Source: Quillaja saponaria (taxonomy: Eukaryota > Streptophyta > Magnoliopsida > Fabales > Quillajaceae). Taken from it: 64,000 nucleotides of DNA. Shown here in pieces: positions 12,500 through 26,408 of the stretch. How positions within the stretch are numbered: position 1 is the first letter of the stretch; each line of letters starts with the position of its first letter. The position numbers and the translations under genes are program-made. The stretch is from NCBI GenBank assembly GCA_029379385.1, contig CM055611.1, positions 7,750,001-7,814,000 of the forward strand, read 5' to 3'. The notes beneath the pieces were generated by a model. The model was given only the letters and a program-made list of their open reading frames with translations. It had not been told where the DNA came from and did no database searches.

Positions 12500-15400
12500 T
12501 TGTACGCTTTGGTTCATCTCTAGTTGAGACTTGCCATACGAATCAACGTACCTCCATTCCAACCTCAGAATTACTATGATTTTTTGTAAGTTACTTAATC
12601 ATGTGGTGGAACTCTTTCTATCTATGGTTGATTTTATAGTTCACTATTTTCTTTTGGTAACTCTGTTTTTCTAGAAAATTAGTCAATTAAAAGATAAAGA
12701 AGAAATGGGAATTGTTCAATATTATGATTACTTGCTGTTCTAGAAAGAAAAGAAATGAGAGTTGTTCAATATTATGATTGCTTGCTGTTCTAGAATCATA
12801 CTCATAGAAATTTGAGGAGAGGAGTAGTAGTGTGCTCATGGAATTTTTTTTTTCTTTTAATAGTCTCATTGTTCAATAATTTTTTTTTTCTGACTTTCTA
12901 TATTATGTTCAGAAAAAAAAAAAAAAAAAGGTCGCTACTAAAGGATGCTGAGGTTATCTCCAGTTGAGACTAGGTATATGGTTAACATACCTCCATGCCA
13001 AGCTCAGAATTACTATAATATCTTGGTGAGTTACTTAATCATGGGACTCTTTCTATCTTTGGTTAATTTTGTAATTCGGCCTTTTTCTTTTGGTAACTCT
13101 ATTTTCCTAGAAAATTAGTTCGATAAGAGAAATGGGGATTGTTTAATATTATGATTACTTACTATTCTAGAATTATGCTAATGGAAATTTGAGGATAGGA
13201 ACAGTAGCGTGCTCATGGAATTATTGATTTTAACAGTCTCATTGTTCAATAATTTTTTTTGACTTTCTATATTATGTTCAGGAAAAAAAAAAAAAAAAAA
13301 AAAAGGGTCCCAACTAAAGGATGCTAAAGTTAGTAACCTAAAGAACTTTTGAACCAACTCTATTGATGCTACTGTTACGATTCAACCTCTAATCGTAAGG
13401 TTTCTTGCCTTGCCCTTCACTTATGATTTATGAGAATAGTTGTGTGTTAAGGAATAAAACATTGGTTTTGATGGTAACAATGTCATTTTTCAATAATTTT
13501 TTTTTTTTGACTTTCTATATTACGTTCAGCCAAAAAAAAAAAGATCGCTACTGAAAGATGCTGAAGTTAGTGACCTGAAAAACTTTTGAACTAACTCTAT
13601 TGATACTATTGTTACAATTCAACCTCTAATCATAAGGTTTGTTGCCCTGCCATTCACTTATGATTTATGAGAACAGTTGTGTGTCAAGGAATAAAACATT
13701 GGTTTTGGAGGTAATAGTGTCACTATTCAATATTTTTTTTTTCTTCTAAGGGATCACTACTAAAGGATGTTGAAGTTAGTAACTTGAAGAATGGTTGTAA
13801 AGTTGAACTAATTTTATTGATGCTGCTATTACAATTCAACTTCTAATTGTAAGGCTCCTTGCCCTACCCTTCAATTATTATCCATGAGAACAGTTGTTTG
13901 TTATGGAATCATAAATTAAGCATTTTACATTGGTTTTGATGGTAATAGTGGTGATGTTGGTGGTGGCAGTTCTATTCTTTATACGTGGAGTTGCTATCAA
14001 GGTATAGGATACTGCATTTCTAGCATGCTAGGCAAGGCCTTTCATACAAATTGAATTGCTAGGTTCATATCTAAAGAAATGTTAGATTTCTATTATAAGT
14101 TTTACGCAGCCTTTCACAGAATCCAGGGAAAGAGAAATAAAGAAATTAATGCCTTTGCCAAGCTTGTGAGATGAACTTGATATGTGTAGTTTCAAATTTT
14201 ATTTTCATTTTTTTGGGATGTACTATAGCATTACCATGTTGATAGCCATATAGAAGCATAAATGTGTAACTTCAAAAGGAATTGAAGGTGTGTGAAAGAA
14301 ATATGTTTGATCTCAAAGGGTTTCATGGGTTTAGATGGAAATTTGTTGACAATAAGTTCTTCAAAGCTTTTTAGCTGATGTTGAGCTTGCTAATACTTTA
14401 TAATTATTCGCTCTATCTCTTACTCAATTACTTTATAATTATTCCTTTTTTTTTTGTCATTGTTTATGCTTCTTATTCTCAGTTTTTCTCTATGTCTATA
14501 TGTAACTTGCTTGATTTTTTTTTCCAGCTATTTGATGTCTATTTGGTTGTTGTGGTGGTGGTGTTGGATAATGGTTCAACTCTGTTAAAAAAAATTTAAT
14601 GTTTGTGTTAGTTGGCACATCACTTTTGGGTCTATAGTCCCATTGCCTTTCAAAATCCTACTTTTTGCTTCTTGCTTTGGGTTTTCATTGTTGTTATTGC
14701 CCTTGGATATTATGATAGATTATTATGTAGCTTACATTTTTTTTTTTAATTTTATATTTTGTTTTAATAATGCTATACCCTTTCAAATCCTACTTTATGT
14801 TTTTATTCACTTATTATCCATGAGAATAGTTGTGTGATATGGAGTAATAAATTAAGCATTTTACATTGGTTTTGATGGCAATAGTGGTGATGTTAGTGGT
14901 GGCAGTTCTATTCTTTATATGTGGAGTTGCTGGCAAAGTATAGGACATTGCATTTTTGGCATGCTATGCAAGGCCTTTCGAACAAATTGAATTGCTGGTA
15001 CGTATCTGATGAAATGTTAGATTTCTATTTTAAGTTTTACGTAGCCTTTCATAGAATCCAAGAGGAAAAAAAGAAGTTAATGCCCTTGCCAAGCTTGTGA
15101 GATGAATTTGATGTGTGTAGTTTCAAATTTTTATTTTTTTTTCCTTTTTCTAGGATGTACTATAGCATTGCCATGTTGATAGCCATATAGAAATATAAAT
15201 GTGTAACTTCAAAGGGAATTTAAGGTGTGTGCAAGAAATAGGTTTGATCTCAAAGGGTTTCATGAGTTTAGGTGTAGATTTGTCGATAATAAGTTCTTTA
15301 AAGTTTTTGAAGTTGATGTTGAGCTTGCCAACACTTTATAATTATTTGCTTTGTCTCTTAATCAATTACTTTATAATTATTCCCTTTTTTGTCATTTTTT

Positions 15401-17010
15401 TCTCTGCTTCTTATTCTTAATTTTTTTTCTATATCTATATGTAGCTTTTTTCTTCTTTATTTTCCAACTCTTTGATGTCTATTTGGTTGTTGTGGTGGTG
15501 GTGTTAGATAATGGTTCAACTCTTTTATATATTTTTTAATGTTAGTTTTAGTTGGCATATCACTTTCGGGTCTATATTCCAATTGCCTTGTCAAAATCCC
15601 ACTTTTAGTTTCTTTCTTTAGGTTTTCGTTGTTGTTATTGCCCTTGGATGTTATAATAGATATTATGTAACTTGCATTTTTATTTTTTTTTAATTTATGC
15701 TAAGCCTTCGAGATTTTGCTTCTGCCTATTATTGATTTCTGTCATTGCTTTCGAGTCTCATCGTAAATATTGGATTTCGAAAGTTATTATCACAAAGAAG
15801 GTGTGATGTTAATACAATGACTATTTTTACATATAGTAAGTCTTTTATGAAGTTTTCAATTAATTATTGCATATGTTAACTTTTTTTATCCCTAGTGTGT
15901 TAAATTTTGTCAACTAATTCTTTCGGGGAATCATGCTCGTGATAGTTGTTAAAAAAAATTACACTTACAACATATTTAGTATAGGAATCAACTTTCAAAA
16001 AACTGTCCAAAACTATTATTTCTAGCAATGGTACAAAGACATTTATATTTCTGTTATTCATCTATTGTTAGATGTTTATTTTAGCTTTTGAGCTAAAGAT
16101 GTAGTACAGATTTGTCACATTAATAACATAATGAGATTTTATGATTTTTGATACAAGTTTATGTAAGAGATGCATGACTATAAACAAAGTGAAAGTTTTT
16201 TAGTCATCATTGTGTTATCTTGGCCTCTACTGCACATTCTAATATTGCAGGAAAAATTTCCTCTTCCAAATCATTTTTTTTACTTACCTTAATAACTATG
16301 ATGTGTGAACAACACAATCTTCTGCATTCTTTATTATTATTATTATTTTGTTTATTATTGATTAACATCATTGGTTATACCATTCTTGATATTGTTCTAT
16401 CACAAAGTTTGTTTGCACCATACATTAGCTTCTTGGTCCACTTATGTAGGATAGCAGTAGTACCTAAACTTGGCCATTTTTTATACCTTTTCTGTTATAG
16501 TGATGCATGTTACTAAGATGAAGTTTTTGAACTAATTCTTGAATATGTTCAATTTTTTTTTTCCTAGGTGTGTGTTAAAAACTTATTTCTTTATGACTTT
16601 CTATATTCTGTACAGAAAATAAATAAATAACTACTAAAGGATGATAGAGTTAGTAAGTTGACGAATGGTTGTAAAGTTGAACAAATTTTATTTATACTAT
16701 TGTTACAATTTAGCTTCTAATCTTGAGGTCCTTACTTTCCCTTCAAATATGGCTTGTTGATTTTTACTGATTTTTTCTTCAACAACTTTACAGTTTAAGC
16801 TAAAGTTGGTACTGTACTGCCAGTACCTTATGGAGAGCATTAAAACATGAATGAGTTTTGAAATCGTGATTGTAAAGCTCAACCAATACATCGACGGTGA
16901 TGCTACAAATCAACTTCTAATTGGCGAGATTTTTTAAGATGCCTTTCAAATATGATTTATATTACTTTTCTAATCATTGCATCTTTTTTACTTCAACAAT
17001 TAAATACAAT
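12500..17010. repeat. Degenerate interleaved tandem repeats
   Basis: One unit (AAAGGATGCT-AAGTTAGTAACCT...TACAATTCAACCTCTAAT...) appears near 13316, 13552, 13764, and more weakly at 16636 and 16868. Another (CCTCAGAATTACTAT...GAGTTACTTAATCATG...TCTATATTATGTTCAG followed by an A tract) appears near 12558 and 13002. A 50-bp sub-duplication ending GCTTGCTGTTCTAGAA lies near 12710-12795. A runs of 10-22 bases close several units. No ORF with a domain is present. Confidence 0.65.
13876..15715. repeat. 937-bp tandem duplication
   Basis: A unit starting ATTATCCATGAGAACAGTTG at 13876 restarts at 14813. The copies share the GGTGGTGGCAGTTCTATTC block, the GCAAGGCCTTTC block, the CCAAGCTTGTGAGATGAA block and the TTGTTGTGGTGGTGGTGTT block (14547 and 15487). 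Divergence is moderate, mainly substitutions and T-tract length changes. Confidence 0.8.
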
Positions 17011-17400
17011 GTAGAATGGTCATATTAACAAGATAATGAGTTTTTTTTATACAAGTTTATGTAGAGATGCATAACTGTAAACAAGATGGAAGTTTTTAGT
17101 CCTCATTATGCTATCTTGACCTTTGTTGCACGTTTTAATATTGCAGGAAAAAATGGTTCTTGCCAAATAATTTTTTCCTTATCTTATTGACTATGATGTA
17201 TTGAACACAATCTTTTTGCATTATTTTTTTGTATTAAATTTTTTTTTATTTATTAGTAATTTTCTTTATTGGTTGTCAAATTTAACTTATCATTCTTGAT
17301 GTTGCTCAATCAAAAAATTTGTACACACTACACAGTAGGTAGTACTTGAACTTGGCGATAATTTACACCTTTTTTTTGTTATGGTGGTGGATGTTTTGTG
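16060..17400. repeat. ~895-bp spaced duplication
   Basis: Sequence at 16110-16255 (ATACAAGTTTATGTAAGAGATGCAT to TAATATTGCAGGAAAAA) recurs at 17010-17150. Both copies end in a TTGCAG that could act as a 3' splice site. The copy nearer the Helitron gene lies about 310 bp before its likely start. Confidence 0.65.
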
Positions 17401-17457
17401 CCTTTCTTATTGGGTCTCCATTATTATTTTTCGTTTTAGGCTCTCTACCCTCTTTCT

Positions 17458-20400
17458 ATGGGTCCTCAAAAGTCAAAAAAACCTAATATCCATTGTATTA
17501 GTGAGGCTTCTATGCTAATTTGTTCTGATGTTGGCACCATGGATGCTGTTGAAAAATGTTGTTTCGCTCTATAATTTTAATAGCAATGAAGAAATATGTG
17601 TTCCCTATAGTACAACAGCTATTAGAAACAATAAAACAAAAACTCCCAAGACTTCAGTTGATGGTGAAGTTGTCTTTACTAGGACGAGCAATACAAGTGT
17701 TGCAAGAAAATGCAAAAGGATAATACCCATGTATTTGAGTGATTATGTGAACACTAACTATTGCACCTTTGAAAATGATGCTGCCAACACTAATGTTATT
17801 AAAGATTTGAGAATTGATAGCTACGTTAGGCATAAAGCATTAACTGATATTTATTTTCGTACGCATGAAACATGTGATCAAGGTAATGGGAAACAAATTC
17901 ATTCATTAACTGTAGTTCCATCCAAATGCATATCTAATAATAAAGGTAAACATTGAATTTCTTTTTTCTGCATATATATGATATTGTTGAACATAATTTT
18001 TTGCATTAGTAGATTCAACTAAATGTGTTTTTCTTCTTCTAATTGTTGGTCATGTTGTCAAGGTTATGCATTTCATTTGACAACTTTTATTCTTATTCTG
18101 GGATCATCTTTAAATGCTACACTTTCCAGAAAAAGAAAACGTGGTCAGCATTCTAAGAAGCGTTCTTCGCCTCATCCAACTATAATGCTTAAAAACATCC
18201 CTTTTGAGCCTTGGACGTTAGCAGATGCTTTTCCATGTACTTTTTGTCATGCAAAGCGGTTTCCCAATGAGCCACTATCTTTCTGTTGCTCAAATAGGGA
18301 AGTTTCATTGGCTTCTTCTCCCATTTCTCCTATCTTACACCACATTTATTTATCAGATGCTACGAATGTAGTTGAGTTTCGTAAATTTGTGAGAACTTAT
18401 AATAACACTTTTGCATTCACATCATTTGGAGTTAAGTGTGACAAAGACCTATGTAGGAGAAATAAGGGGATCTACACTTTTAAAAGTGCTAGGCCAAGTT
18501 CATTATTTTCTCAAAGAATTAATTATTGCCAGAAATTTACCTACAAATTTGTAGCTTTACTTTTACGACAAAGAGCATGAGCTTGAAAATCATTTATTTG
18601 GCTCCTCTAAGCTGAGGCCTTCCATCCTCTCCACAATTAATGGATCTCATGTCTACTAATCCATATAGTCATTTCTTTTGAAGCCTTCGAGATGTGGACA
18701 ATCTTGAAAACTATGAAATCATTCTTATGAGTCATGTTCAAATGGACTAGAGGGTTTTTAATTTGCCTACCATCTCTCAGATTGCTGCTATTTAGGATGA
18801 GAATGATCCACTTATTGAACATTGTGATAGAGATATTATAATTTATACTCACTCAGACAAAAGTCTTTCATTGAAATATTTTTATTACTGTTATGATCCT
18901 CTTCAATACCCATTACTTTTTCCTTTTGGAGAACCTGGTTGGCATTGTGGCATCAATAGAATTCAAAAAAAGATTGTTGGTTATTCATATGATAGTTAGA
19001 ATTTAGTTGACCCTTCTTTGTTCTCTTATGTTGATGATCTTCTTGATAAGGAGATAGAAGGCAAGTTTTATGTTATGTATTTATGATTTCTTGCAATCGT
19101 GAGATTCTGATTTGTTAACTTATAATTATTCTTTTAATTTTTTTTTCTTCTTTACATTTCTAAATTATGGGAAAAAGAGGATGAAGGTTTCATACAGGGA
19201 ATACTATTGTTATAAGCTACAAATAAGGCCATCTGAACCATCAATTCTTTTACACGCTGGTAGGTTGCTACAACAATATGTTGTAGATAAGTATGTTAAG
19301 TTGTAATGCACAAGGCTTGATTTCTTTAGTTGTAACCAAGATCAAATCAGATTAGAATTGTACCAAGGGATAGTTGATAGCGTTGTATCTGGACAGCAGC
19401 TTGGTAAACATGTTGGAACATTGAGGGCCAAGGGATATGCATCATAGATACATCGATGCAATGGCTTTAGTCCGAAAATTTGGAAAACCAAACATATTCC
19501 TGACTATGACCTACAACCCCTCCTAGCCTAGAAATCAAGCAACAACTACAGCCTTCTGAAAAAGCACAGAATCGTCCTGATCTTATTGCATGTGTGTTCA
19601 AGGCCAAGCTAAGAACATTTAAAAAATGATCTTTTCAAGAAAGATGTCTTGGGTCAGGTTGCTGCCTACATTTATGTCATTGAATTTTAGAAAAGAAGCC
19701 TTCCACATGGGCACTTTCTATTAATCATGAAGAATGAGTCCAAGATTATTAGTCCAGATACATATGATGATTTTGTCTCTGCTAAGATACCTCAAGAATC
19801 TGACAATCCTCATTTGCACAAGGCAGTATTGAAGTATATGATTCATGGTCCATGTGGACCACTTAATCCAACTAATCCTTGCATGATTAAATCATCAAGA
19901 TGTAAAAGTAATTACCCAAATCAATTTTGTTTAACCAACATACATGGTCTTGATTCGTATCCTATTTATAAGCTCAGGGACACAGGTGAAATAGTGAAAG
20001 TTCATGGTCATATGATTGACAATCGCTGGATGGTTCCATACAATACATTCTTACTATCCAAGTATGATTGTCATATCAATGTTGAGATCTGCTCCACAGT
20101 TAAGGTTGTAAAATATTTGTACAAGTACATTTATAAAGGACACAACAGGATTGCTTTTCAATTAAACGTTGTCCAATTAACAGATACAATAAATGAGATT
20201 GAGCAATACCACATAGGCCGATGGGTTTCCCCATAAGAAGCGATGTGGAGAATTTAGGGATTTGATATGAACAAAGAAAGTCTTTCTGTCTTGAGTTTAC
20301 AATTGTACCTTCCATTTCAACACACTTTATCATATGGACCTGATGATGATCTAGCTCATTTTCTAACAAGCAACTATTTCAAGAAAACAATGTTGACTGA

Positions 20401-22449
20401 ATTTTTTGAGGTTAACATTGGCCAACATTGTTATTTATATAGTGAATTTCCAGGAACACTTTGTTTCAAATTAACAAGATAAATTTTAGAGTTCAAGGAA
20501 GCAAGGAAAGGTTATTGGTAGAATAGAGACTGGAAGTCCTATAAAAGGTGAGTGATATTATCTACGTGTGCTGCTAAATCACAGTAGGGGTCCAACCTCT
20601 TTTGAGGATTTGAGAACAGTTAATGGTATTCTTGGACCATCTTTTCAAAACGCAACTACTATGTATGGTTTGTTGCAAGTTAACAACAATATAGGCAATT
20701 GCTTAGAAGAAGCTTCACAATATCAAATGCCATTTTCTTTGAAACAGTTATTTGCTATTTTGTTAGTGTATTGTTCCTCCAATAATGCCAGGGCTCTATA
20801 GGAAAAATATCGAGATTCTATGAGTGAAGACTTTCTTAGATCATCAACTATTTCTACTAATGCTGTTTATAGAGAAGCTTTAAAAAGTTTAAATATTCTT
20901 CTTGAATCAATGGGGAAAAATGTCAATTCTTTTGGTTTAGTTGATTTCAACATGACTACTACTAATGAAAACTTTGGCTGTAGAGAAATTTAGAACAAAC
21001 GTAGCCTATCTATAATGGAAGAAGATTTGTTATCCATTGAAAAATTAAATACAACACAAAGAATGGCCTTTGACAATATTACCAACAAAGTTTTCAATTC
21101 GTAGCCAAGGTTGTATTTTGTTGATGGTCGTGGAAGAACTGGAAAAACTTTTTATATCGTGCATTATTAGCTACCATTAGATCCAAGGGTTTAATTTCTC
21201 TTGCAACAGCTACATCTAGTGTTGCAACTTCTATTCTCCCTGCTAGTCGAAACTACCCATTCTCGCTTCAAAATACCAATTAATATTGAAGAGTGTAGGA
21301 CATGCAATGTTAGAAAGCAAAGTGGGACTACTCAATTAATGCAAGCAGCAAAGCTTATTGTATGGGATGAAGCATCAATGTCTCATAAAGCCATCGTTGA
21401 AGCTGTTGATAGTATGTTGCAGAATGTTTGTGGCACAAACCAACTATTTGGAGGAAAAGTTGTTGTTTTTGGAGGAGATTTTTGTTAGGTACTACCTGTG
21501 GTGCCTAAAGCAACCAAGGAAGAATGCTTCAGAGCAAGCTTGGTTTATTCAAAGTTATGGTCTTCATTTGAAAAAGTTAGATTGACTGAAAACATGCGTG
21601 CCTTCGAAGATCCATCTTTTAGCCATTATTTGTTATGCATTGGTAATGGAACAGAACCTGAACTTGGAGATAATAGAGTTAAGATACCTGCAGCCATGAT
21701 TGTTCCCTATGTTGATGATGCTACATCTATTAATGATATGATAGATTCTATTTTTCCAAATATTCAACTCTATGGTCATTCCTTTGAAGCTGTTATTAAT
21801 AGAGCTATCTCGACTCCAAAAAATGATTATGTCGACAAGATAAATAATGCCATAATTGACAAGTTCCTAGGATCTCCAACAGTTTATTATAGGTTTGATG
21901 AGACATTGGATCCATTTCAACAAGCACAATATAAGGTTTTTTTGTATAGTTTGACCTTCAACAATATACCTCATCATGAATTGATTTTGAAACAAAATTG
22001 TCCTGTTATTTTGCTTTGTAACATTGATCCAGCTAAAGGTCTTTGCAATGGAACACGTTTGATATTCAAATCTTTTCAAAGAAATGTTATTGATGCAGAG
22101 GTAGCTACTGGTCATCACATTAGGAAACGTGTTTTTATTTCAAGAATCCTTTTCTTGCCACTAGAAAATAATCAAGTTCCATTTCCATTTAAGCGAACAC
22201 AATTCCTAATTTGGTTGTGTTTTGCCATGACCATTAACAAAGTTTAAGGTCAAACATTAGATCATGTTGGCATATATCTTCCAACACCAGTATTTTCACA
22301 TGGTCAGCTTCATGTTGCCCTCTCAAAAGCCAGTAATGGATCTTTATGTTAAGGTCTTAATTATTCCTTTCACTAAACAGGTGCACTCAGATCAAATAAC
22401 TAATAATATGGTTTACAAAGAAGTTCTTCAGTTGGCATCACTGTTATGA
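17458..22449 (+). pseudogene. Helitron Rep/PIF1 helicase (RepHel), broken
   Basis: This encoded the Helitron transposase: an HUH/Y2 single-strand nuclease fused to a PIF1-type helicase. The likely start is ATG 17458; a frame change follows before the 17528 reading frame. Visible in order: a Cys/His segment with AKRF and FCCS (18236-18290), YNNTFAFTSFG (about 18397-18430), DPLQYPLLFPFGEPGWH (about 18896-18945), REYYCYKLQIR (from 19198), the HUH His-Gly-His (19706-19714) followed by FLLI, HGPCGPLNPTNPCM (from about 19844), the YxxxY catalytic tyrosines (20114-20116 and 20126-20128), then the helicase with a degraded Walker A GRGRTGKT (21126-21149), Walker B VWDEASM (about 21360-21380) and the C-terminal INKV*GQTLD and HGQLHVALSK motifs (about 22230-22335). 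At least seven stops and several frameshifts break it. Probable introns, for example after 17940. Both catalytic motifs of the nuclease survive in readable form. Confidence 0.9.
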
Positions 22450-25400
22450 CGTTTTACAATGACTACCATTGAATTTTCGGAATCATAATTTGTGATTCTC
22501 ACAATGCAGGTCAATTGTTTACTACCTTTTTTTTAAAAAATTTATCTTGCTTTCAGTTAGCATTGTTCCATTCACTATCATTATTTTCTTATTCTAATCC
22601 ATAAACTGGTGTCATTTGCAGCTATTGTTTTTTGCCACTAACAAATGTGACCAATGTTGTACCGTATGGCAAACAATTGTTTTGTCTTGCATATTTGATA
22701 TGGCAAACACATAAGGATGGTTATCAAGGTGGGAGATATTTTGATCAAACTATTAAAATTGTGCAAGAAGATTGCTAAGAACCTACCACTTTATCTTTTG
22801 TTGTTAAATTATTATTGCTGGAATGCATTTGATGAGTCGATCTTTGATATGGCAAACATAGAAGGATGCTTATCAAGTCAGGATATATTTTGATCAAGCT
22901 ATTAAAATTGTGCTAGAAGATTGGTAAGAACCTAACACTGGTTGTTTATCTTTTGTTATTAAATTATTACTGTTGAAATGCATTTGTTGAGTCGGTCTAT
23001 GTTTCATTGATAGTTGATATACATTATCTCTGAAGTCTCTAATCTCTATGAACATTTTAATGAACATTTTCTTTTTCATCTTTTCCTTTTATATAAAAAA
23101 AAATTAAGATGATGGTGGATATCTTGGTAGAGATGCAACTACTAGAAGTGGTGTGCTCTTTGAAAGTTGATAAGAGCTCTGCTTAATGAGTATTGAAGGA
23201 GCATCGCAGGATAAGGATTTCTTATATAGGTTTTATTCTACCTGCCTACCTTAATATATTTAATTTTTAGGCTAGCAATCTTGGATTGAGTTATGAACTG
23301 AAGTATAGTAATGTGGGTGATTGACAACAATGTTTTTGTTTTTTTTTTTGAATTATAGTATAGCCTATAAGAAAGGAATTAAATTGACCATGATGGTTTA
23401 ATTCCCATGGCTAAAAGCAAAAAGAATAAAATTGTGAATTGAAGAGTGCCAACAACTATTTGACCTAGATCGAAAATGTTGATGCTATTGCATACCTGTA
23501 AGATAAAGGGAGATAGGGTGAGAGAGAGGATGCACAGTTGAGTTACTACTCTTAGTCGAAACTTAAGACAAGTAAAACAAAACAAAGTTATTATTTTAAA
23601 TAACCTAATTGATGAGTTTAAAAAAAACAAGTCATTATGTGCTAAAGATACATGTAATAGGGCATGAAATTATAGTTGAAAAACAAATTGATAAAGATAC
23701 TTGGAAATTTTGTATTCTTCTTATTAGGATAACAATATGACATAAAAATATTCATATAGAAATGTAAACCTAAACTTGGTGTGGTCCATTAAATAGTTCA
23801 TAACTTAAATTCAAAAGACACGAATTGGCAACTAGATCTTCTTTCTTGCTGCAAGCCACTACTTGCTAGTACTGCCTAACAAGGAACTAGCTGTACTAAA
23901 AGGTTTGGGGTGCATGGTAAACTGGTGTGAATGTTGTTTTATTTTAATTACAATATATATTAAAGCTCAGTGCTCGAGCTGATGTCTTATGTAGGAAACT
24001 TGGTTTATATGCCTTTTTTTTATAAGAATTATCATTTATAAATTTCCTTTTGCAAGTGATTATTTATATTGAACTCTAACTTCTGCTTCTCTTTGTTTTT
24101 TCCAGAAGTAGCAAAAGAATTACTGAGGAATCGATAGGTTGTTTTTTTTCTTAGGATTATCAATGATAATTTTATCATAAATAAATTTTTCACTTCACTG
24201 GTAAACATTCACCTACTTTTCTCCTTTTTAAGCACTATTTGATTTCATATTACCATTTTTACTATTCATGATTGATTAAAAGTTATGAGGTTGTCTATGT
24301 GCACTATTTGATTTTTGTCTTATTCTACATTTATTTTAATTCAAACAATTTCTGTTTAGAGTGGTAAAATATATATATTTTCTCGGACTTATCCACACAA
24401 AAAGTTTTAGTCAAGTTTGTATGGTAATAGTCGACTTTGTTTAGTTAAAATTTTCATTTCAACATATTCTTTTTCTAAGGTTTATTGCAGCATCTACAAG
24501 AACAAGAACTACAAATCGTATCAGATGATTACAGTGCTATGAATGTATGTCCTTGTATAGTAATTTTCAATTGTACATTCAAAAAGGCCATCCTTAGTTT
24601 GTTAAATGTTGACAGTAAAATCCTTTAAAAAATAAGGATGTAATGGATGCAATTTACAATAGCTATGAAGCTATTCAATGAATACAAATTAGAACCTACT
24701 TGCATTTTGCTAGATTTGTTGTACTTCAAGTGTTACCATATTTGTAGACAAAAAACAATCAAATTTACATGCTTCAAGTGAAATTATTAACATATAGGAG
24801 TAGTAAGGAAATGGGAATCGGGATGGATCTTCTGCAACCTTTAAGCATGTCTACTGTGAGAACTCCTAGGAAAAGGTGTTGCAACATGGCAAAACCATTT
24901 AAGGCTTAAGCAATCCACATTTAGTCTTACTAAGCTACTGCTGCCATGTGGTGACAACAAGTCTTTCTGCAAGGTATCACCCTTAAGGGATTAGGCAAGC
25001 CATGTTTTGTTAGTGAACAATTAAATCTATTTTCAAATAGGCCAATTAATAATGTTACCTTTCTGTCTTCCACATTTCATGAGAAATAAAAAAGATAAAG
25101 CCTTTTGGTTTCGCTGCTCCAATGGAGTTGCTATATATAAATCCTAGCATTTTCTATTGAATGAAGAGTAAGCCACAAACTCATATCTTATTATTTATAC
25201 AAATACCCTATTTGTTTTGATGATTTTCACTTTATAGCCTTATGGCCACTAATTCATTGTAAATTAATAATTTTCCTCTTATCAAGATTTTGTTGAACCT
25301 CAAATAAAGGTAATTTCTTCTAGAAATAATGTGATCATTATCAAATTGCATCTTCATTTCTCTTTCGTTTGTGTATATTTTTCTTTTAATTTGGTATTTT

Positions 25401-26400
25401 CTTTAATTACAAATGATGGATGTACTTAGAGAAATAAAGCAAAAGAGACATTGTGATAGGTATACAACTTTTTGCTATTCTTTTTCATATCTGATATGCA
25501 TTTCCAAAGAGTTTCTTAAATCATTCATTTTTACACCATTTGTACTCTACTATGCTATATAAAATGGTGATAAGCTAGAAGATATTTATTTCAAGCTCAT
25601 TTTTTGAATTATTCAAAATGCTTCTAGGTTATCATTTCTCATACAAATTTTCAACTGAAATGGATGTTATTTGGTGCATTTGGTTATGATTTGTCTCACA
25701 TACATGTATTATCTTTATATTCAGTATTACTTTTGTTGATTTTTGAGGAGTTAAAGAAATAAATGTATTACCTTTTTACAACCTACTTTTGTTGTTTATT
25801 AGTGGGATGGGTGTTAGTTTTACTGGATAGGAAGGACTGTAGACTCATCTGCATATTTATACATAAACTTTGGTTAGCTAAACAAATGATAAAAAAGCTA
25901 CTTTTCAAGAATAAAATAGAAAACTAAAACCTGTATAAAAGACTTAGTTCATCTCCTTTCGATCATCTAGATCTTCACTTCAACTCCACCATCGTACCTT
26001 TTCTTTCCAAGATGAAAAGTATGCAACTCATATTTGTTAAGTTTTACTTATTACATGCATTACAACAGCTACACCTGCAAATTATAAAAATAAAAAATAA
26101 ATAAACAAATGATCATATGGTTTCAACATTACATTTATCACTAGGAAGCAAATCTTCATCTACACAAGAAATAACAATTTTCCACTTAATTTCATTGTTT
26201 TCATTCTCAGGTCTTATAAACAACTACATACATTTTTTTTTATAAATTGTTCATAAACTCTTCCTTTCCTTGAGTAACTATTGACTTTTCATCTTAAAGC
26301 TCCATTATTTTTGCTCTTAGGTCATATTCATCTCTCTTGCATACTCATATTTCACATTTTTGTGTGAAACTAACCTAGTGCCATATTTTTTTATTTTTTT
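22450..26400. other. Helitron internal non-coding region
   Basis: No domain-bearing ORF. Apart from the 149-bp duplication at 22694, the stretch is AT-rich with T tracts. Short possible exon-like pieces (for example 24490-24545, just after TTGCAG) cannot be tied to a protein. It separates the RepHel and RPA-like genes of the element. Confidence 0.5.
22694..22995. repeat. 149-bp tandem duplication
   Basis: A unit starting TTTGATATGGCAAACA at 22694 recurs at 22843. Both carry ATTTTGATCAA-CTATTAAAATTGTGC, TTATCTTTTGTT-TTAAATTATTA and GAATGCATTTG-TGAGTCG-TC (one base differs in the middle block). Confidence 0.8.
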
Positions 26401-26408
26401 TGTTCCAG

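Noticed and set aside
14378..16516. Hydrophobic ORFs resembling membrane proteins
   Set aside because: Their Phe/Leu/Ile content comes from T-rich tandem repeat DNA, and the two copies of the 937-bp unit do not conserve the frame.
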